From NCBI GenBank assembly GCA_026193735.1, contig JAPHUJ010000309.1, forward strand, positions 1 through 5,748: a DNA stretch of 5,748 bases. Direction: 5' to 3'. The DNA is from Sulfurovum sp. (GTDB lineage: Bacteria; Campylobacterota; Campylobacteria; Campylobacterales; Sulfurovaceae). Shown in pieces: positions 1 through 5,748 of the stretch (positions are counted from its first letter, which is position 1; every line of letters starts with the position of its first letter). The notes below the pieces were generated by a model. The model was not told where the DNA came from. It ran no database searches and saw nothing but the letters and a program-made list of their open reading frames with translations. Both the position numbers and the translations under genes were made by a program.

Positions 1-239
1 AAGCGAGTGTCGATGCAGTTGTAGCTATGGAAAAAAATATTGAAGGATTTAATAAGAATGCACAAAATCTTCAAAAATCTATGGAACGTTTTGATGGTAC
101 AGTAGATCATACTTTCGAGAAGATAGATGCAGAATTGGGGCAAGCTATAGAAAAGCTTGCTACTTTTGCAGGTATTATCTCCGAACAAAATGAAGAGATA
201 CTTGAAAACATGGCAACATTACAACAGCAAGAAAAGTAA
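1..239 (+). CDS. C-terminal part of a coiled-coil protein, probable MotA/TolQ/ExbB (ZorA-like) motor subunit, truncated by the window edge
   Basis: The reading frame is open from the left edge (first full codon at position 3) to TAA at 237-239, giving 78 visible residues. The ATG at 27 is probably an internal Met, since the frame continues upstream with no stop. The visible part is hydrophilic and helix-forming, rich in Glu, Lys, Gln and Asn with regularly spaced Leu, Ile and Phe, as in a coiled-coil tail. It has no membrane segment, Cys or recognisable catalytic motif. The next gene starts 4 bp downstream and encodes a MotB/ZorB-like protein. Such genes are normally preceded by their MotA/TolQ/ExbB-type partner, and ZorA-type partners carry a long cytoplasmic coiled-coil tail. 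The identity is therefore inferred from context. The membrane helices that would prove it lie outside the window. A chemoreceptor-like or other coiled-coil protein is the alternative. Confidence 0.7.
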   Translation, partial: ASVDAVVAMEKNIEGFNKNAQNLQKSMERFDGTVDHTFEKIDAELGQAIEKLATFAGIISEQNEEILENMATLQQQEK

Positions 240-243
240 GAAT

Positions 244-1524
244 ATGTTTAGAAACGACAATACGAACGCAGAAAGTAATTTCTGGATATCATATGCAGAC
301 TTGATGGCAGGATTACTTTTTGTTTTCATTTTACTGATCGGTGCCATTGTATCTAAGTCTGTTATTTTGAAGTCTGATCTGCACAATAAGGAAGAGAAGC
401 TTTCAAATTTATCGGATACACTTAAAACCAAAGAGAACACCTTGAACGAGTTGAGTGACAGTTTGGCAAAAAGTCAAGCACTTGTGGGCGAAAAGGACAA
501 GTATCTTAGTGAAGATCAAAAACTTTTAGCCGAAAAAGAGAAATTACTAACACTGAAAAATGCACGTATCGCTGAAGATAAAATGAAATTAAGTGAAAAT
601 GAAAAACTGCTTCAACTCAAAAATGCACGTATAGCAAAAGACCAACTCAAATTGGCAGAAAATGAAAGAATGTTTAAACTTAAGCTATCTGAGATAGAAA
701 AACTTAATAATCTTTTACTTGAGGCAAATGCAAAACAGGATCAGCTTAGTAATAAAATAGTGATAGTCCAGAATCTACTTAATAAAAATAAAACTGAATT
801 AGAGAAGAATAAAGATGAGTTGGATAAAAGTAAAAAAAGTTTAAAAGATTATGAAGGGAAAGTACTGATACTCTCTAATGAATTAAGTGAAACGAAGGAT
901 ACAGTAAAAATAAAAGATGAAAAACTCTTAACCCTTCTGAATGCTATTGATGAAAAGAAAACAAAGTATGATGCTTTGGTGGCAAATCTCCAAGCACAAA
1001 AAGCGAAGATAAAATCTTTGACAGGTATTAAACTTCAGGTTGTTGCGGCACTTAAAGAAGCTTTGGGTGATAATATCAATATAGATAAAAAGACCGGATC
1101 TCTCAGATTGGCTTCTAACATACTGTTTGGAAGTGGAGAAGCAACACTTAAACCTGAAGCTAAAGCAGAACTCAAAAAAGCTTTTGAGGTCTACATAGGT
1201 ACACTTGTTACTAATGAAAATATAAAACCACACCTTGATAAAATTATTATCGAAGGACACACTGACAGTGTGGGGTCATATATCTATAACTTGAATCTTT
1301 CGCAAAAACGTGCACTTGCAGTTATGGAGTATTTACTTACTTTAGATTTCACAAAAGAGCACAACATTCAACCACTCATGATAGCTTCAGGTAGGGCTTA
1401 TCAGGATGCTATTATGGTAGATGGTGTAGAAGATAAAAATGCATCACGACGTATAGAAATTAAATTCAGACTTAAAAATGAAGATGCAATGAATGAGATA
1501 GAAAAGGTTTTAGATGCGAAGTGA
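244..1524 (+). CDS. MotB/ZorB-like motor protein: one TM helix, long coiled coil, C-terminal OmpA peptidoglycan-binding domain
   Basis: This 426-residue protein is predicted to anchor an ion-driven inner-membrane motor to peptidoglycan. A short cytoplasmic N-terminus leads to a membrane helix at about residues 15-36. The helix opens with Trp14-Ile-Ser-Tyr-Ala-Asp19-Leu-Met, the usual stator pattern in which the Asp carries the proton. Residues about 40-270 are a highly charged coiled coil. Residues about 285-415 form an OmpA-like domain with Gly-His339-Thr-Asp341, an Asn-x-x-Leu-Ser-x-x-Arg-Ala helix and Asn399-Ala-Ser-Arg402-Arg403-Ile-Glu-Ile. The Asp and Arg positions match those that bind diaminopimelate in this family. 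The start at 244 is chosen because it follows the upstream stop by 4 bp and puts the membrane helix at the expected distance. The in-frame ATG at 157 would overlap the upstream gene by 83 bp. The ribosome site is weak (AAGAAAAG and AAGA just upstream), so coupling is likely. ZorB proteins are usually much shorter; the long coil is unusual. Confidence 0.88.
   Translation: MFRNDNTNAESNFWISYADLMAGLLFVFILLIGAIVSKSVILKSDLHNKEEKLSNLSDTLKTKENTLNELSDSLAKSQALVGEKDKYLSEDQKLLAEKEKLLTLKNARIAEDKMKLSENEKLLQLKNARIAKDQLKLAENERMFKLKLSEIEKLNNLLLEANAKQDQLSNKIVIVQNLLNKNKTELEKNKDELDKSKKSLKDYEGKVLILSNELSETKDTVKIKDEKLLTLLNAIDEKKTKYDALVANLQAQKAKIKSLTGIKLQVVAALKEALGDNINIDKKTGSLRLASNILFGSGEATLKPEAKAELKKAFEVYIGTLVTNENIKPHLDKIIIEGHTDSVGSYIYNLNLSQKRALAVMEYLLTLDFTKEHNIQPLMIASGRAYQDAIMVDGVEDKNASRRIEIKFRLKNEDAMNEIEKVLDAK
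526..714 (+). repeat. Three tandem 63-bp (21-residue) units in the coiled coil of the MotB/ZorB-like protein
   Basis: Units start at 526, 589 and 652, each 63 bp. Units 1 and 2 share the core Leu-Lys-Asn-Ala-Arg-Ile-Ala, and a 14-base stretch (AAAAATGCACGTAT) recurs exactly 63 bp apart at 556 and 619. Each begins Leu-(Ala/Ser)-Glu-(Lys/Asn)-Glu. The third unit keeps the start but diverges in its second half. A 21-residue period equals three heptads, so gain or loss of a unit would lengthen or shorten the coil without breaking its register. This is direct sequence evidence for recent internal duplication. Confidence 0.8.
1502..1507 (+). promoter_or_regulatory. Ribosome binding site for the 64-residue ORF
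   Basis: AAAAGG lies 6 bases before the ATG at 1514, inside the 3' end of the MotB/ZorB-like gene. It supports translation of the small overlapping ORF. Confidence 0.55.
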
Positions 1525-1708
1525 TTTTAAACCTGTACATCTTCGAGAGGCAAATGCCAAATTAGATAGACATGTATTATTATCAGAGCGATATCAAAAA
1601 TATAATGATGCCCATAAAGCTGAAAGTGTTAAAATATCTTTATGGAAAAAATTTTTAGGGCTATTTAAAACCAGCCCTTTTACGTTACCTGAAGATCTAT
1701 ATAAATAA
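1514..1708 (+). CDS. Small hypothetical protein (64 residues), motor-operon linked
   Basis: I do not recognise this protein. Its start overlaps the end of the MotB/ZorB-like gene by 11 bp and is preceded by a good AAAAGG ribosome site, which together argue for a real, translationally coupled gene. The product is basic and hydrophilic with no signal peptide or full membrane helix, so it is probably cytoplasmic. Residues about 8-40 are charged and helix-like. Residues 41-52 (Ile-Ser-Leu-Trp-Lys-Lys-Phe-Leu-Gly-Leu-Phe-Lys) alternate bulky hydrophobics with Lys, as in an amphipathic membrane-surface helix. The tail is Pro-containing (Thr-Ser-Pro-Phe-Thr-Leu-Pro). Its position suggests an accessory or regulator of the motor pair, but nothing in the sequence proves a function. 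A spurious ORF is possible but less likely given the tight packing. Confidence 0.7.
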   Translation: MRSDFKPVHLREANAKLDRHVLLSERYQKYNDAHKAESVKISLWKKFLGLFKTSPFTLPEDLYK

Positions 1709-1719
1709 CCATTGAGAAT

Positions 1720-1725
1720 AAAGGA
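1720..1725 (+). promoter_or_regulatory. Ribosome binding site that fixes the start of the M30 lipoprotein
   Basis: AAAGGA sits 7 bases before ATG 1733. The alternative in-frame TTG at 1712 has no Shine-Dalgarno sequence upstream and would add seven residues in front of an otherwise textbook signal peptide, so ATG 1733 is preferred. Confidence 0.75.
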
Positions 1726-1732
1726 ATATAGT

Positions 1733-4018
1733 ATGCAATTAAAACTATTATCAACCGTATTATTTGTTGGGATGATGATACTTGCCGGTTGTGGAGGTGG
1801 TGGAGGAGGAAGTACGACCACACCCGATACAACTGCACCAATTTTTACTACAAGTGATAGTGTTTTAATTCCAGAAAACCAAATTGATGTTATTACTGCA
1901 CATGCTACTGATACATCTGCAGTTACCTATAGTATTTCTGGTGGAGATGATCAATCGAAGTTCTTTATCAATAGCTCATCAGGCGACTTAATATTTAATA
2001 TAGCACCTGATTTTGAGAATCCTACTGATGTAGGTACTAATAATGTCTATGAAGTAACGGTAGCAGCTACTGATACTTCAAGCAATCAAACTCAACAAAT
2101 GATTTCTATTACAGTTACTGATATAGATGAGGCACCACCTGTATTTACATCAAATGATGCATATGTCACACCTGAAAATAAACGATATATATCATCTGAA
2201 ATTAATGCTCAAGGTATATCGGAAATTTTATATAGTATTTCTGGAGGTGATGATAGTAGTAAATTTGCTATAGATAGCTATGATGCTACATTAATGTTTA
2301 AGGGATTTCCTGATTATGATATAGTAGGTGATTTTGATGAAGATAATATTTATCAAGCAACAATTACAGCCACCGATACTCAAACCAACAATGCATCTCA
2401 AGATATTACTGTCACACTCACTGATGTTGATGAAAGTATTCCTAAAACTTATGAGGTAGTGTCTAATTTATCTAATGGTGTGACTACATTGAATTTAGGA
2501 AGTACTCCTAAAGATGTTTACCTTCTTTTTACCAATAAAGATACAGTGAATAGTTCAACTCCAATAGTAACACATAATAAATTTGTTAGTACCCAATCCC
2601 AAAAGGAATATACTTCTCAACCTCAAATAGAATCAATACCTAAAATTTTACATGCACCAGATTATGTGCAAGAGTTTAATTCAAATTCTAGAAATATTTT
2701 TGTGAAAACAGATAAAAACTTACAACTTAAAGTTTTAGAGATACCAGATAAAAATCAAGATATTCTGGGTGAAGTAAAATCATTTTGTGTAGACATTAAT
2801 CAAAATACGGGAAACTGTATACAATCCACAACTGCTACCTCTAAAAAAGTTGTTTCAAGTATTGTTACAAACCAAGGTGTCAAGACACTCAATGTCTGGG
2901 TATCAAATAATAGCTTTGGTGTTGGATGTTCTAAAACCAGATGTATTACACAAGATATGGTAGATGAATTAGCCAATAGTTTTTTACATAATGGATTAAA
3001 TAATGATATTTATGATTGGGTAACAAATGTTTATGGAGAGGAGTGGACGAGTGCTGCCAATGCTAAATATAGTAATTTAATCACAGAAAGTAATGAAATC
3101 ACTATATTATTGACGGATATTGATGAAGACAATAGTGCAAATGGAGGAGTTGTAGGGTTTTTCTGGTCCAAAGACAATTTTAAAACTTCTTCAATCCCTG
3201 GTTCAAATGAAAGGGTGATGTTTTATATTGATTCCGTGATGTTTGCTAATGGAGATAATACATGGGATATAGATGATTTTTGGCCAAAAGAACTGATCTC
3301 TACACTTTCTCATGAGTTTCAGCATATGATTCACTATTATCAAAAAAGTATCTTGCTTGATACGGGTACACGTACCTGGATAAATGAAATGCTTTCAGAA
3401 AGCACAGAAGATCTCGTAGCTACTAAGATCCGACATATCGGACCAAGGGGTGTTGATTATACAGACGGTAGCGCAGGAGATCCTGGAAATACATATGGAA
3501 GATATCCACTTTTTAATGTAAATAATACACTTTCTTTAACATCATGGAACAATCAATTAGAGGATTACTCTAAAGTAAATGCATTTGGCGCATACTTGAT
3601 TAGAAACTATGGTGGAGAAAAAGTTCTTCATGATATTATGTATAATAGTTTTGATGATGAACAGGCGGTTATGTATGCTGTCAATAAAACGATTCAAGGT
3701 ACTGGAAAAACATTTGACGATCTTATACATGAGTGGGGTGTCTCTGTACTACTTTCGGATCATATAGATACTCAGAGAAATCAATATAGTTATAATACTA
3801 ATGATTTTACGGCAAGTCTAAAAGGTCAGACCATATATAAGATGGGTTCAATTAATTTCTTTAATTATTCCCCTGAGCCAAGTATAGAAACATTAATGAA
3901 TACTATTGCACCTCAAGGAAATTATTATTATTTAGTTGGTAAAGGCCTTACTGGTGATACTAATATTACTATTACTAAAGATGCTAATGTGGTTGTAAGT
4001 GCGGTGATAAAAGAATGA
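1733..4018 (+). CDS. Exported lipoprotein with two cadherin-like repeats and an M30-type (hyicolysin-like) zinc metallopeptidase domain
   Basis: This 761-residue protein is probably a surface or periplasmic protease. A lipoprotein signal peptide ends in the lipobox Leu17-Ala-Gly-Cys20, followed by six Gly and a Ser/Thr linker. Two cadherin-like beta repeats follow (about 36-134 and 136-234), each with Pro-Glu-Asn near its start, Ser-Ile-Ser-Gly-Gly-Asp-Asp in the middle and Thr-Asp-(Ile/Val)-Asp-Glu at the end; such repeats often bind calcium. Residues about 240-345 look like another beta domain. The peptidase part has His527-Glu-Phe-Gln-His531, with Asn551-Glu552-Met-Leu-Ser 20-21 residues later. 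The two His and Glu552 are the likely zinc ligands and Glu528 the catalytic base, resembling the gluzincin arrangement. Besides the lipid Cys there are four Cys (352, 362, 399, 404), suggesting two disulfides and so export. The pattern around the active site matches peptidase family M30. The substrate is unknown. It lies 24 bp after the small ORF and overlaps the next gene by 4 bp. Confidence 0.85.
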   Translation: MQLKLLSTVLFVGMMILAGCGGGGGGSTTTPDTTAPIFTTSDSVLIPENQIDVITAHATDTSAVTYSISGGDDQSKFFINSSSGDLIFNIAPDFENPTDVGTNNVYEVTVAATDTSSNQTQQMISITVTDIDEAPPVFTSNDAYVTPENKRYISSEINAQGISEILYSISGGDDSSKFAIDSYDATLMFKGFPDYDIVGDFDEDNIYQATITATDTQTNNASQDITVTLTDVDESIPKTYEVVSNLSNGVTTLNLGSTPKDVYLLFTNKDTVNSSTPIVTHNKFVSTQSQKEYTSQPQIESIPKILHAPDYVQEFNSNSRNIFVKTDKNLQLKVLEIPDKNQDILGEVKSFCVDINQNTGNCIQSTTATSKKVVSSIVTNQGVKTLNVWVSNNSFGVGCSKTRCITQDMVDELANSFLHNGLNNDIYDWVTNVYGEEWTSAANAKYSNLITESNEITILLTDIDEDNSANGGVVGFFWSKDNFKTSSIPGSNERVMFYIDSVMFANGDNTWDIDDFWPKELISTLSHEFQHMIHYYQKSILLDTGTRTWINEMLSESTEDLVATKIRHIGPRGVDYTDGSAGDPGNTYGRYPLFNVNNTLSLTSWNNQLEDYSKVNAFGAYLIRNYGGEKVLHDIMYNSFDDEQAVMYAVNKTIQGTGKTFDDLIHEWGVSVLLSDHIDTQRNQYSYNTNDFTASLKGQTIYKMGSINFFNYSPEPSIETLMNTIAPQGNYYYLVGKGLTGDTNITITKDANVVVSAVIKE
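1838..2434 (+). repeat. Tandem pair of cadherin-like repeats coded within the M30 lipoprotein gene
   Basis: The two units run at about 1838-2134 and 2138-2434. They are similar at the protein level and partly at the DNA level: AGTATTTCTGG followed by a Gly-Asp-Asp-coding stretch occurs in both. The canonical cadherin junction Asp-x-Asp-x-Ala-Pro-x-Phe is seen as Asp-Ile-Asp-Glu-Ala-Pro-Pro-Val-Phe between them. Boundaries are approximate and read by eye. Confidence 0.7.
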
Positions 4019-4296
4019 AAAAAATACTTATAGCTCTTACTCTTTTGGGGTTTATAGGATGTGCTCAGGACAATGTGATGGAGCTTGAGGGGAGGGTGGC
4101 TGTAAAAGGCTCTTCACCTCATACCTATTTAAGCATAAAAGACAGTAAGAGTCAGAAGAGTTACAAAATACAAAATCCAGTTAAATTTGATCTAATGAAA
4201 AAACAAAATCAAACAGTTAAAGTAAAAGCAGTGCTGATTAAAGAAGCAATAGGTCCCGGTTTCCCGGCAGTCATAGAAGTAGTAGAAGTCAAGTAG
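4015..4296 (+). CDS. Small lipoprotein with OB-fold-like sequence (93 residues)
   Basis: The start codon overlaps the stop of the M30 lipoprotein gene (ATGA at 4015-4018), the usual sign of coupled translation. There is no clear Shine-Dalgarno sequence with proper spacing. A short N-terminus (Met-Lys-Lys) and hydrophobic stretch end in Phe13-Ile-Gly-Cys16. Phe at -3 is a less typical lipobox, but Gly-Cys at the end of a short signal peptide is convincing. The mature 78 residues alternate short beta-like segments: Glu-Leu-Glu-Gly-Arg-Val, Thr-Tyr-Leu-Ser-Ile, Ser-Tyr-Lys-Ile, Gln-Thr-Val-Lys-Val-Lys-Ala and Val-Ile-Glu-Val-Val-Glu-Val. This order resembles small periplasmic OB-fold proteins, but the fold call is inference. 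No catalytic motif is visible. A role with the protease, such as partner, inhibitor or chaperone, is possible only from gene order. Confidence 0.8.
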   Translation: MKKILIALTLLGFIGCAQDNVMELEGRVAVKGSSPHTYLSIKDSKSQKSYKIQNPVKFDLMKKQNQTVKVKAVLIKEAIGPGFPAVIEVVEVK

Positions 4297-4300
4297 ACTT

Positions 4301-5569
4301 TTACTTACTCTCTTTCTTTCTTACAATATCTGCACCTAATGCAGAGAGTTTTCCCTCTAGATCATCATATCCACGGTCTAAATGATAGATACGTCTTACG
4401 TTAGTTGTACCTTCTGCAACAAGGGCAGCAAGAACGAGTGCTGAACTGGCTCTGAGGTCTGTTGCCATTACATCTGCTCCATAGAGTGTCTCAACTCCTT
4501 TTACGGCTGCTGTACTTCCTTTGAGCCAGATATCTGCACCTAGACGATTGAGTTCACTTACATGCATGAAACGGTTTTCAAAGAGACGTTCTTCTATAAG
4601 GCTTTCTCCTTTTGACATGACTGCAAGTGCCATGAACTGTGCTTGCATGTCTGTAGGGAAGCCTGGATATTCTATAGTGATGAGATTCACAGGTTTAAGA
4701 TTGGCAGTAGGGTGGATGGTAATACTGTCATCTTTCAACTCAAAGGTACAACCCATATGTTCCAGCTTATCGATGGATGCTCTGATGTGCTTATGATCCA
4801 CCTTATTTAATGTGATAGAAGAGTTTGTGATAGCTCCGGCACATAAGTAAGTTCCTGCCTCGATACGGTCTGGTATGATCTCAACTGTTTTAAACGTAAG
4901 AGGTTTTCTATCTGTACCTTCTATCGTGAGTTCACTGGTACCGATACCTTCTATCTTTACACCTGCATCACGTATCATTTCACAGAGTTGTACTACTTCA
5001 GGCTCTTTAGCTGCATTGAGGATGGTTGTCGTACCTTTAGCCAAAGCTGCAGCCATGACGATGTTTTCTGTACCACCTACAGTGATCTTGTCGAAGACGA
5101 TCTTCGCACCGTGAAGTCCATTTGGTGCTTCAGCACGAACATATCCACCTTTGATCTCTATATGTGCACCCATGGCTTCAAGCGCCTGGAGGTGAAGGTC
5201 TATAGGACGTTGACCGATCGCACAACCACCAGGCAAACTCACTTCGCATTCTCCAAATCGTGCAAGCAGGGGACCCAACACCAAAATGGATGCTCTCATT
5301 TGAGAGACTATTTCATAGACTGCTTTGGTAGAAGTGATAGAACCATTGTTGATCTTTGCTATGGTTTTGTCATGATCCACTGTTCCGCCAAGCATAGTAA
5401 GAAGTTTGAGGAGCGTTCGTATATCTACCACATTGGGTAAGTTTGTTAATGTGACTTCTTTGTCACTAAGAATGGTAGCAGCTATAATGGGAAGGGCTGC
5501 ATTTTTAGCACCACTTATTGTGACATTTCCACTTAACTTTTTCCCACCCACTATCTCTAAATAATCCAT
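4301..5569 (-). CDS. murA: UDP-N-acetylglucosamine 1-carboxyvinyltransferase (MurA)
   Basis: The 422-residue protein catalyses the first committed step of peptidoglycan synthesis in the cytoplasm: transfer of enolpyruvate from phosphoenolpyruvate to UDP-GlcNAc. Its length matches the family (E. coli MurA is 419). Key residues are present: Lys22-Asn23 in Gly-Ala-Lys-Asn-Ala, Arg92, Cys116 in the mobile loop Pro-Gly-Gly-Cys-Ala-Ile-Gly-Gln-Arg121-Pro, Asp307 in Pro-Thr-Asp, Arg373 in Asp-Leu-Arg-Ala-Ser and Arg399 in Leu-Asp-Arg-Gly-Tyr. Cys116 is the residue alkylated by fosfomycin; families with Asp there are naturally resistant, so this enzyme belongs to the Cys type. The ATG at 5569 has GAGGA 8 bases upstream. 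The gene converges on the + strand operon, with stop codons 4 bp apart, and is more GC-rich than the M30 gene. It is complete, with no frameshift. Confidence 0.98.
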   Translation of the reverse strand: MDYLEIVGGKKLSGNVTISGAKNAALPIIAATILSDKEVTLTNLPNVVDIRTLLKLLTMLGGTVDHDKTIAKINNGSITSTKAVYEIVSQMRASILVLGPLLARFGECEVSLPGGCAIGQRPIDLHLQALEAMGAHIEIKGGYVRAEAPNGLHGAKIVFDKITVGGTENIVMAAALAKGTTTILNAAKEPEVVQLCEMIRDAGVKIEGIGTSELTIEGTDRKPLTFKTVEIIPDRIEAGTYLCAGAITNSSITLNKVDHKHIRASIDKLEHMGCTFELKDDSITIHPTANLKPVNLITIEYPGFPTDMQAQFMALAVMSKGESLIEERLFENRFMHVSELNRLGADIWLKGSTAAVKGVETLYGADVMATDLRASSALVLAALVAEGTTNVRRIYHLDRGYDDLEGKLSALGADIVRKKESK

Positions 5570-5577
5570 TCATATCA

Positions 5578-5582
5578 TCCTC
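5578..5582 (-). promoter_or_regulatory. Ribosome binding site of murA
   Basis: GAGGA on the - strand lies 8 bases before the murA ATG and confirms the start. A two-codon out-of-frame ORF (ATG-ATA-TGA) lies between it and the start and is probably chance. Confidence 0.75.
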
Positions 5583-5631
5583 AAATATATTTATATGATT
5601 TTATCTAAATATCGATTAGACGTGCCCTAAT

Positions 5632-5652
5632 ATAGATGTTGCACTCATCTAT
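5632..5652. repeat. Perfect 7-bp inverted repeat upstream of murA
   Basis: Arms ATAGATG (5632-5638) and CATCTAT (5646-5652) flank a 7-base spacer. It lies about 63-83 bp upstream of the murA start. It could be an operator or a hairpin in the murA leader. There is no T-run after it on either strand, so it does not look like an intrinsic terminator. The surrounding DNA is AT-rich, and a chance match is possible. Confidence 0.4.
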
Positions 5653-5665
5653 GATACTAATTAAT

Positions 5666-5695
5666 ATTATATGATATATGACATTTCACATTATA
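5666..5695 (-). promoter_or_regulatory. Candidate -10 boxes for murA
   Basis: Two exact TATAAT hexamers occur on the - strand, at 5671-5666 and 5695-5690. Neither has a clear TTGACA -35 element. That is normal for the housekeeping sigma factor of Campylobacterota, which relies on the -10 and AT-rich upstream DNA. The first would give a leader of roughly 90 bases that includes the inverted repeat at 5632-5652. In DNA this AT-rich such hexamers also arise by chance. Confidence 0.35.
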
Positions 5696-5720
5696 AAATA
5701 GAAAAATTGATATTATTCAC

Positions 5721-5726
5721 TATAAT
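5721..5726 (+). promoter_or_regulatory. Candidate -10 box for a divergent gene beyond the right edge
   Basis: TATAAT on the + strand follows an AT-rich stretch. TTGATA at 5707 is only 8 bases upstream, too close to act as a standard -35. No start codon with a ribosome site follows within the window, so any gene would begin past position 5748. Confidence 0.25.
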
Positions 5727-5748
5727 TTAAAGTTACTATTATTGAAAC

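Noticed and set aside
157..243. Upstream in-frame ATG extending the MotB/ZorB-like protein by 29 residues
   Set aside because: It would overlap the upstream gene heavily and put a polar, Lys-rich stretch before the membrane helix; ATG 244 gives the normal stator N-terminus.
928..1260. 110-residue ORF on the - strand opposite the coiled-coil gene
   Set aside because: Its Phe-, Cys- and Ser-rich composition is the usual mirror of a Lys/Glu-rich coding strand; a shadow frame.
1700..1705. TATAAA as a possible internal promoter before the M30 gene
   Set aside because: It overlaps the end of the small ORF in AT-rich DNA with no other promoter element; too weak to call, though it remains an option if the operon is split.
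1712..1732. TTG start for the M30 lipoprotein
   Set aside because: It has no ribosome site, whereas ATG 1733 has AAAGGA 7 bases upstream and a clean lipoprotein signal.
4284..4302. Hairpin (AAGTC/GACTT arms with a 5-base loop) at the convergent ends
   Set aside because: The stem is about 7 bp with one wobble and little GC, and the following stretch is not a proper T-run on either strand, so it is a poor intrinsic terminator.
4988..5440. 150-residue ORF on the + strand opposite murA
   Set aside because: It is antisense to a clearly conserved gene, Cys-rich and low in plausibility, with no ribosome site or family resemblance; a shadow frame.
1..5748. CRISPR array, tRNA, rRNA, insertion sequence or attachment site
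   Set aside because: No spaced direct repeats of suitable length, no cloverleaf-like sequence, no transposase and no terminal inverted repeats were seen.

Overview
The window looks like AT-rich chromosomal DNA from a Campylobacterota (epsilonproteobacterial) organism, perhaps Sulfurovum- or Sulfurimonas-like. This rests on the MurA sequence style, the lipoprotein signal peptides and the AT-rich upstream regions. No species marker is present, so the assignment is an inference.

Positions 1-4296 (+ strand) hold five tightly packed genes that look like one operon. In order they are: the coiled-coil C-terminus of a truncated gene (probably the MotA/TolQ/ExbB- or ZorA-like half of a proton-driven motor); a MotB/ZorB-like protein with one N-terminal membrane helix carrying an Asp, a very long coiled coil and a C-terminal OmpA peptidoglycan-binding domain; a 64-residue unknown protein; a 761-residue lipoprotein with two cadherin-like repeats and an M30-type (hyicolysin-like) zinc metallopeptidase domain; and a 93-residue small lipoprotein with OB-fold-like sequence. 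The junctions are 4 bp apart, 11 bp overlapping, 24 bp apart and 4 bp overlapping. No convincing terminator lies between them.

Positions 4301-5569 (- strand) encode MurA, the first committed enzyme of peptidoglycan synthesis, with all main active-site residues present. It converges on the operon, with only 4 bp between the two stop codons. Positions 5570-5748 are a 179-bp AT-rich non-coding region with the murA ribosome binding site, candidate -10 boxes in both directions, a 7-bp inverted repeat and short TATATGA repeats. A divergent gene may start beyond the right edge.

The main point of interest is the left cluster. A ZorAB-like, peptidoglycan-anchored ion-driven stator pair is followed by an unknown small protein instead of the ZorC/D/E effectors of Zorya defence systems, and then by an exported protease and a second lipoprotein. 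Whether the motor and the protease work together is unknown. Their spacing suggests co-expression only.
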